Assembly: GCA_000149265.1 (NCBI GenBank)
Contig: CH003297.1
Location: 442,496 to 506,495, forward strand
Direction: 5' to 3'
Length of the DNA stretch: 64,000 bases
Source of the DNA: Ciona savignyi
Taxonomy: Eukaryota; Chordata; Ascidiacea; Phlebobranchia; Cionidae
The position numbers were made by a program, and so were the translations under genes. Numbering within the stretch: the stretch's first letter is position 1; the number at the start of each line of letters is the position of its first letter. Positions 60,985-64,000 of the stretch are shown piece by piece. Below the pieces are notes generated by a model that did not search any database, was not told the origin of the DNA, and was given only the letters and a program-made list of their open reading frames with translations.

Positions 60985-61225
60985 CTGAAATATGTTTCTA
61001 TCATTAGAAGTTTCCAATTATATAAAAAAAAAACATTTTATTATATGTCTCTGTGACCAAAATAGGTATCTTTCACCAGAAGTTTTTAATAAAAAAAACA
61101 AACATTTCATTACATGTCTTTATGACCAAAATAAGTATCTTTCACCAAAAGTTTTCATTTATAAAAACACCAAAACATATCATTATATGTATCTGTAGGC
61201 AAAATATGTCCCTTTCACCAAAAGT
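60985..61225 (+). repeat. Tandem repeat, about 70 bp by 3.5 units
   Basis: Repeats of aggtatctttcaccagaagt, then an A-run, acatttcattacatgtct and tatgaccaaaata. Confidence 0.75.
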
Positions 61226-61727
61226 TTCCAATTCTAGAGATATTTCTGTTTAAATAAAACATTTCCGTTTAAATGTACCTGGTTATGGCTGCGAGCGATA
61301 TACCACGATAATCTCTAAATAATAGACTTAAGTATAAGGACGTTTTTATCGATTCGCATTGAATGCTTAAAATTGCTTCAAAATCCGATAGTCGAGTTAT
61401 TCAATTACAACCGTAGTAGCCTACGCGTCACTTATCCGTAGCGTATGGTTATTGAGTGAAAGCTATGTGTAGTTTGAGTTATCTAGCCGGGGGAGGTGTT
61501 TTCGCTGCAAACGATGAGATTTCGAGTAAGATATTTCCTCACGCCGCTAATAAATTATGTATTGGACGTAATGGAAGCTACTTTTGTCACGTTTTATGGT
61601 CTTAGGAGGTGGGAACGTTGCGCACATTCGGTATTCAAGGGGAGTAAATTGCACTACAACTATAATTCAGTTTGCAGAACTGCAGCCTTATAAGCACACG
61701 AAAGCCTTTACGAGAACAGGGTGCTTA

Positions 61728-61986
61728 AATACTGAAAGATTTATAAAAAAGACTGAAAAACAGGGAACGAATAAGGGATTTATAGTTGTCAAATACTAAA
61801 AGATTTATAAAAAAAAATGAAAAACAAGGAAAGAATAGAGGAGTTATAGTTGTCAAATACTGAAAGATTTATAAAAAAAAATGAAAAACAGAGAATGAAT
61901 AAGGGATTTATAGTTGTCAAATACCGAAAGATTTATAAAAAAAGACTGAAAAATAAGAAAATAATGAAGGATTTATAGTTGTCAAT
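61728..61986 (+). repeat. Tandem repeat, about 63 bp by 4 units
   Basis: Repeats of tgaaagatttataaaaaa, then tgaaaaacagggaa and ggatttatagttgtcaaata. Confidence 0.8.
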
Positions 61987-62865
61987 TTGATTATTAAGTC
62001 ATAATGTTAAGATGAGAATTGTAAGGTTGGTATAACATCGATTGAATTGACGATTACATGGTCACTGGTCCGGCAACCTATTTCTGGTCCCACTAACTTG
62101 ACGGTTTAAAATTATAAGGTCCAGAACGTCCAACTAAGCAGGGCTGATCGATATTTTAATTTTACGCTCTCTTTGTTCCGGCCAAATCGTAGAATTCTCA
62201 TGGACTCAGAAAACCCATAGAAAGTTCCCGTGGAGTCAATACCCGGTTGTGTCAACAGATACAGACATGTCTGGACTAATTTTAGCAAGATCTATATAAA
62301 ACTTGTCAGTGCAGTTCAATGTGGTGATTATTGTGTAAAAGAACGTGGAACAGTAAGATTTTTTGAATAAGAGATGCCTGTATAACCGAAATATATCTGT
62401 CGTTAACGCTCAGTGAATTGGATGATTGTTCGTTTTGCTATAATTCGAAAACTTGTTAATAAATTAAAGTTTTAGTGTTTATTAACATACAATGCATATA
62501 TATTTAATAATTGCATACACGTTTGTAGGTTTTACACACAGAAAGGAAGTAAAAGTCGCCTTTTAAACCTTACGAGGAAGTTATTTTATAATAAACATTG
62601 AACAGAAACGATATTAGCTTTGGCTGCTACCTTTCTCTTTTAGAACGCAAAGAAAGGTAGTTTCACGCAAATCTTTTATTCATCGGTATTTACAGACGTA
62701 TGGGCGGTCTTGGCTTTCGTTTCTGTATTGTGTACATTTTTAATTAATTTTTCCTCAAAAGGGGTATAGTTGTAAAATATATTTTCAACATAATTTGCAA
62801 CATCCTAGCTGCTGAATAACTTGCGTTGAATATGTGGCTGTAAGGTGGAGCTGAAAGTAACGAAC

Positions 62866-62935
62866 ATGCATCCCAACATCACAAAGTACTCATCAAATGT
62901 CGTTACCACCAAACCTACAACCCAAACATCTAAAG
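62866..62935 (+). CDS. Possible first coding exon of a plus-strand gene
   Basis: ATG followed by HPNITKYSSNVVTTKPTTQT, then SK, running into aaag|gttaga, a plausible donor. The Thr/Asn-rich start with an N-glycosylation site would fit the outside end of a receptor, but no partner exon was found before the window ends. Confidence 0.25.
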
Positions 62936-62989
62936 GTTAGAACTTTGTATACTTTGCGGTATAATGGGGATGGCCAGTAAAATAACATT

Positions 62990-63240
62990 TAAAGTAAAAA
63001 AACGAGATATTTTTCAATCTTAAAAGGCAACTATTTTTTTATAAATAAGATGACTTATTTTTCCTAAGGTAAAAAAGCAAATTATTTTATAATCTAAAAG
63101 CGAATTTTTTTTTAAGGTAAAAAAGTGACATTTTTTCTAACTAAAAGCGACTTATTGTACCTAAGGTAAAAAAGCGAATTATTTTCCAATCTAAAAGTGA
63201 ATTATTTTTCCTAAGAAGATCCAGTTATTGTTGTTACGTA
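62990..63240 (+). repeat. AT-rich minisatellite, about 30 bp
   Basis: Repeats of aaggtaaaaaagcgaattat, then tttcaatctaaaa. Confidence 0.6.
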
Positions 63241-63659
63241 AAAAAGAAAATGTATTTTTCTTTAAGGTAAACAGGCAAAAAACTACTGTCTATCATATAA
63301 AACGAATTTGTATTAAATCCTGCATGTGTAATCTTCTGAAATTAATTACTCACTTTATTTAAAGCATAACATTTTCGAAAATCCCTTTAACTACTCTTTG
63401 CATAAGCTTCACGGAAGCACAAGACACTAAGATTCCTAATCAACGGATATGCCTGTTGATTACTTTGAATTTTTTTTAAAATTTTAAGCATCATTTTTCC
63501 CGCAAATCCCTTTACCTGTTTATTGCATCCTTTTCCGACTTGCACTCGACACTAAGATTCCTAATCAACGGATATACCTGATTACTTTGATTAATTTATA
63601 AATTTAAAGCATCATCTTTTCCACAAAGCCATTTTCTTTCCCTTCCCCCCCCCCCCGAT

Positions 63660-63780
63660 GCATTAGTTTTAGTTTAGTTTATTTTTTTTTGCCCCAGTAT
63701 TTAAAAATGGCAAACAAATAAAATCACGACACAGGAACGGGAAAAGACGGAAAAACGAACAGTCGTTAAAACACGCCATT
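63660..63780 (-). repeat. Repeat family D, inverted copy
   Basis: ttagtttagtttattttttt with gccccagtatttaaaaat and acagtcgttaaaacacgcc is the reverse complement of the family seen at 50705-50815. Confidence 0.5.
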
Positions 63781-64000
63781 AAAAAGGATATAATTTAATA
63801 AATACGGACATTAAGTTTATTAATCAACGGATACGCCTGTTTCCTTGTGTCTGTCGTTTCGTTTGACGTGTTTTAGTACATTTTGTAGTTGCTTTAATTT
63901 GTGCTTGATTAATGCTTCTGAGGATAAAAGCCTTAAACTCTTAAATTATTAACGCGAACAAAACTGTAACCGTCACCTTTTCGTCAAGGAATTTAAAATT

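Larger units (their letters stand above)
59838..64000. other. Region upstream of the galaxin-like gene, repeat-rich
   Basis: Contains degenerate SINE-A pieces (about 60200-60480), tandem repeats (60985-61225, 61728-61986, 62990-63240), a poly-C run (63646-63656) and an inverted family-D copy (63660-63780). Apart from one possible first exon at 62866 no gene is recognised. Confidence 0.5.

Overview
The window looks like 64 kb of animal nuclear DNA, most probably from an ascidian tunicate of the Ciona type. The DNA is AT-rich and the genes are small and intron-split with canonical GT-AG junctions. Two tRNA-derived SINE families recur in introns and intergenic DNA on both strands, and one gene begins just behind a strong splice acceptor, as expected where leader trans-splicing occurs. 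No tRNA, rRNA or CRISPR locus was found. The organism call is an inference from style, not from a database match.

Seven protein genes can be assembled with matching splice phases. From left to right they are: an SRSF4/5/6-type splicing factor (2730-3729, minus) carrying one extra base in its first RRM; a five-exon two-pass membrane protein (7082-12322, plus) whose last exon holds an 80-bp tandem duplication; a three-exon gene for a 60-residue secreted peptide (17323-21386, minus) with a 3.7-kb intron full of repeats; a two-exon gene for a 59-residue cytosolic protein (24974-25667, plus); two Ly6/uPAR-type three-finger genes (26836-27914 and 32898-34520, plus) that look like diverged tandem duplicates; a 12-exon single-CUB type I receptor of 592 residues (37049-44252, minus); and a 14-exon secreted galaxin-like protein of 689 residues with 39 double-cysteine motifs (45847-59837, minus). 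Counting each Ly6 gene separately gives eight loci.

Between the genes lie repeats. At 13.4-16.65 kb a THAP-encoding DNA transposon with about 590-bp inverted ends and TTAA target duplications sits inside the terminal inverted repeat of an older foldback element with 9-bp target duplications. At 17.9-20.9 kb a 450-bp inverted-end element and an 820-bp spacer are tandemly repeated. At 29.7-32.6 kb a 30-bp minisatellite is split by a young 1.8-kb non-autonomous LTR element. A 383-bp hAT-like MITE with 8-bp target duplications lies at 57.7 kb. Several minisatellites have grown out of the internal part of the main SINE. The last 4 kb are mostly AT-rich tandem repeats, with one possible first coding exon.

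The most notable biology is the galaxin-like gene next to the CUB receptor with basic Thr/Pro/Arg stalks. Both are extracellular-matrix or surface proteins on the same strand, 1.6 kb apart. No functional link between them can be shown from sequence alone.
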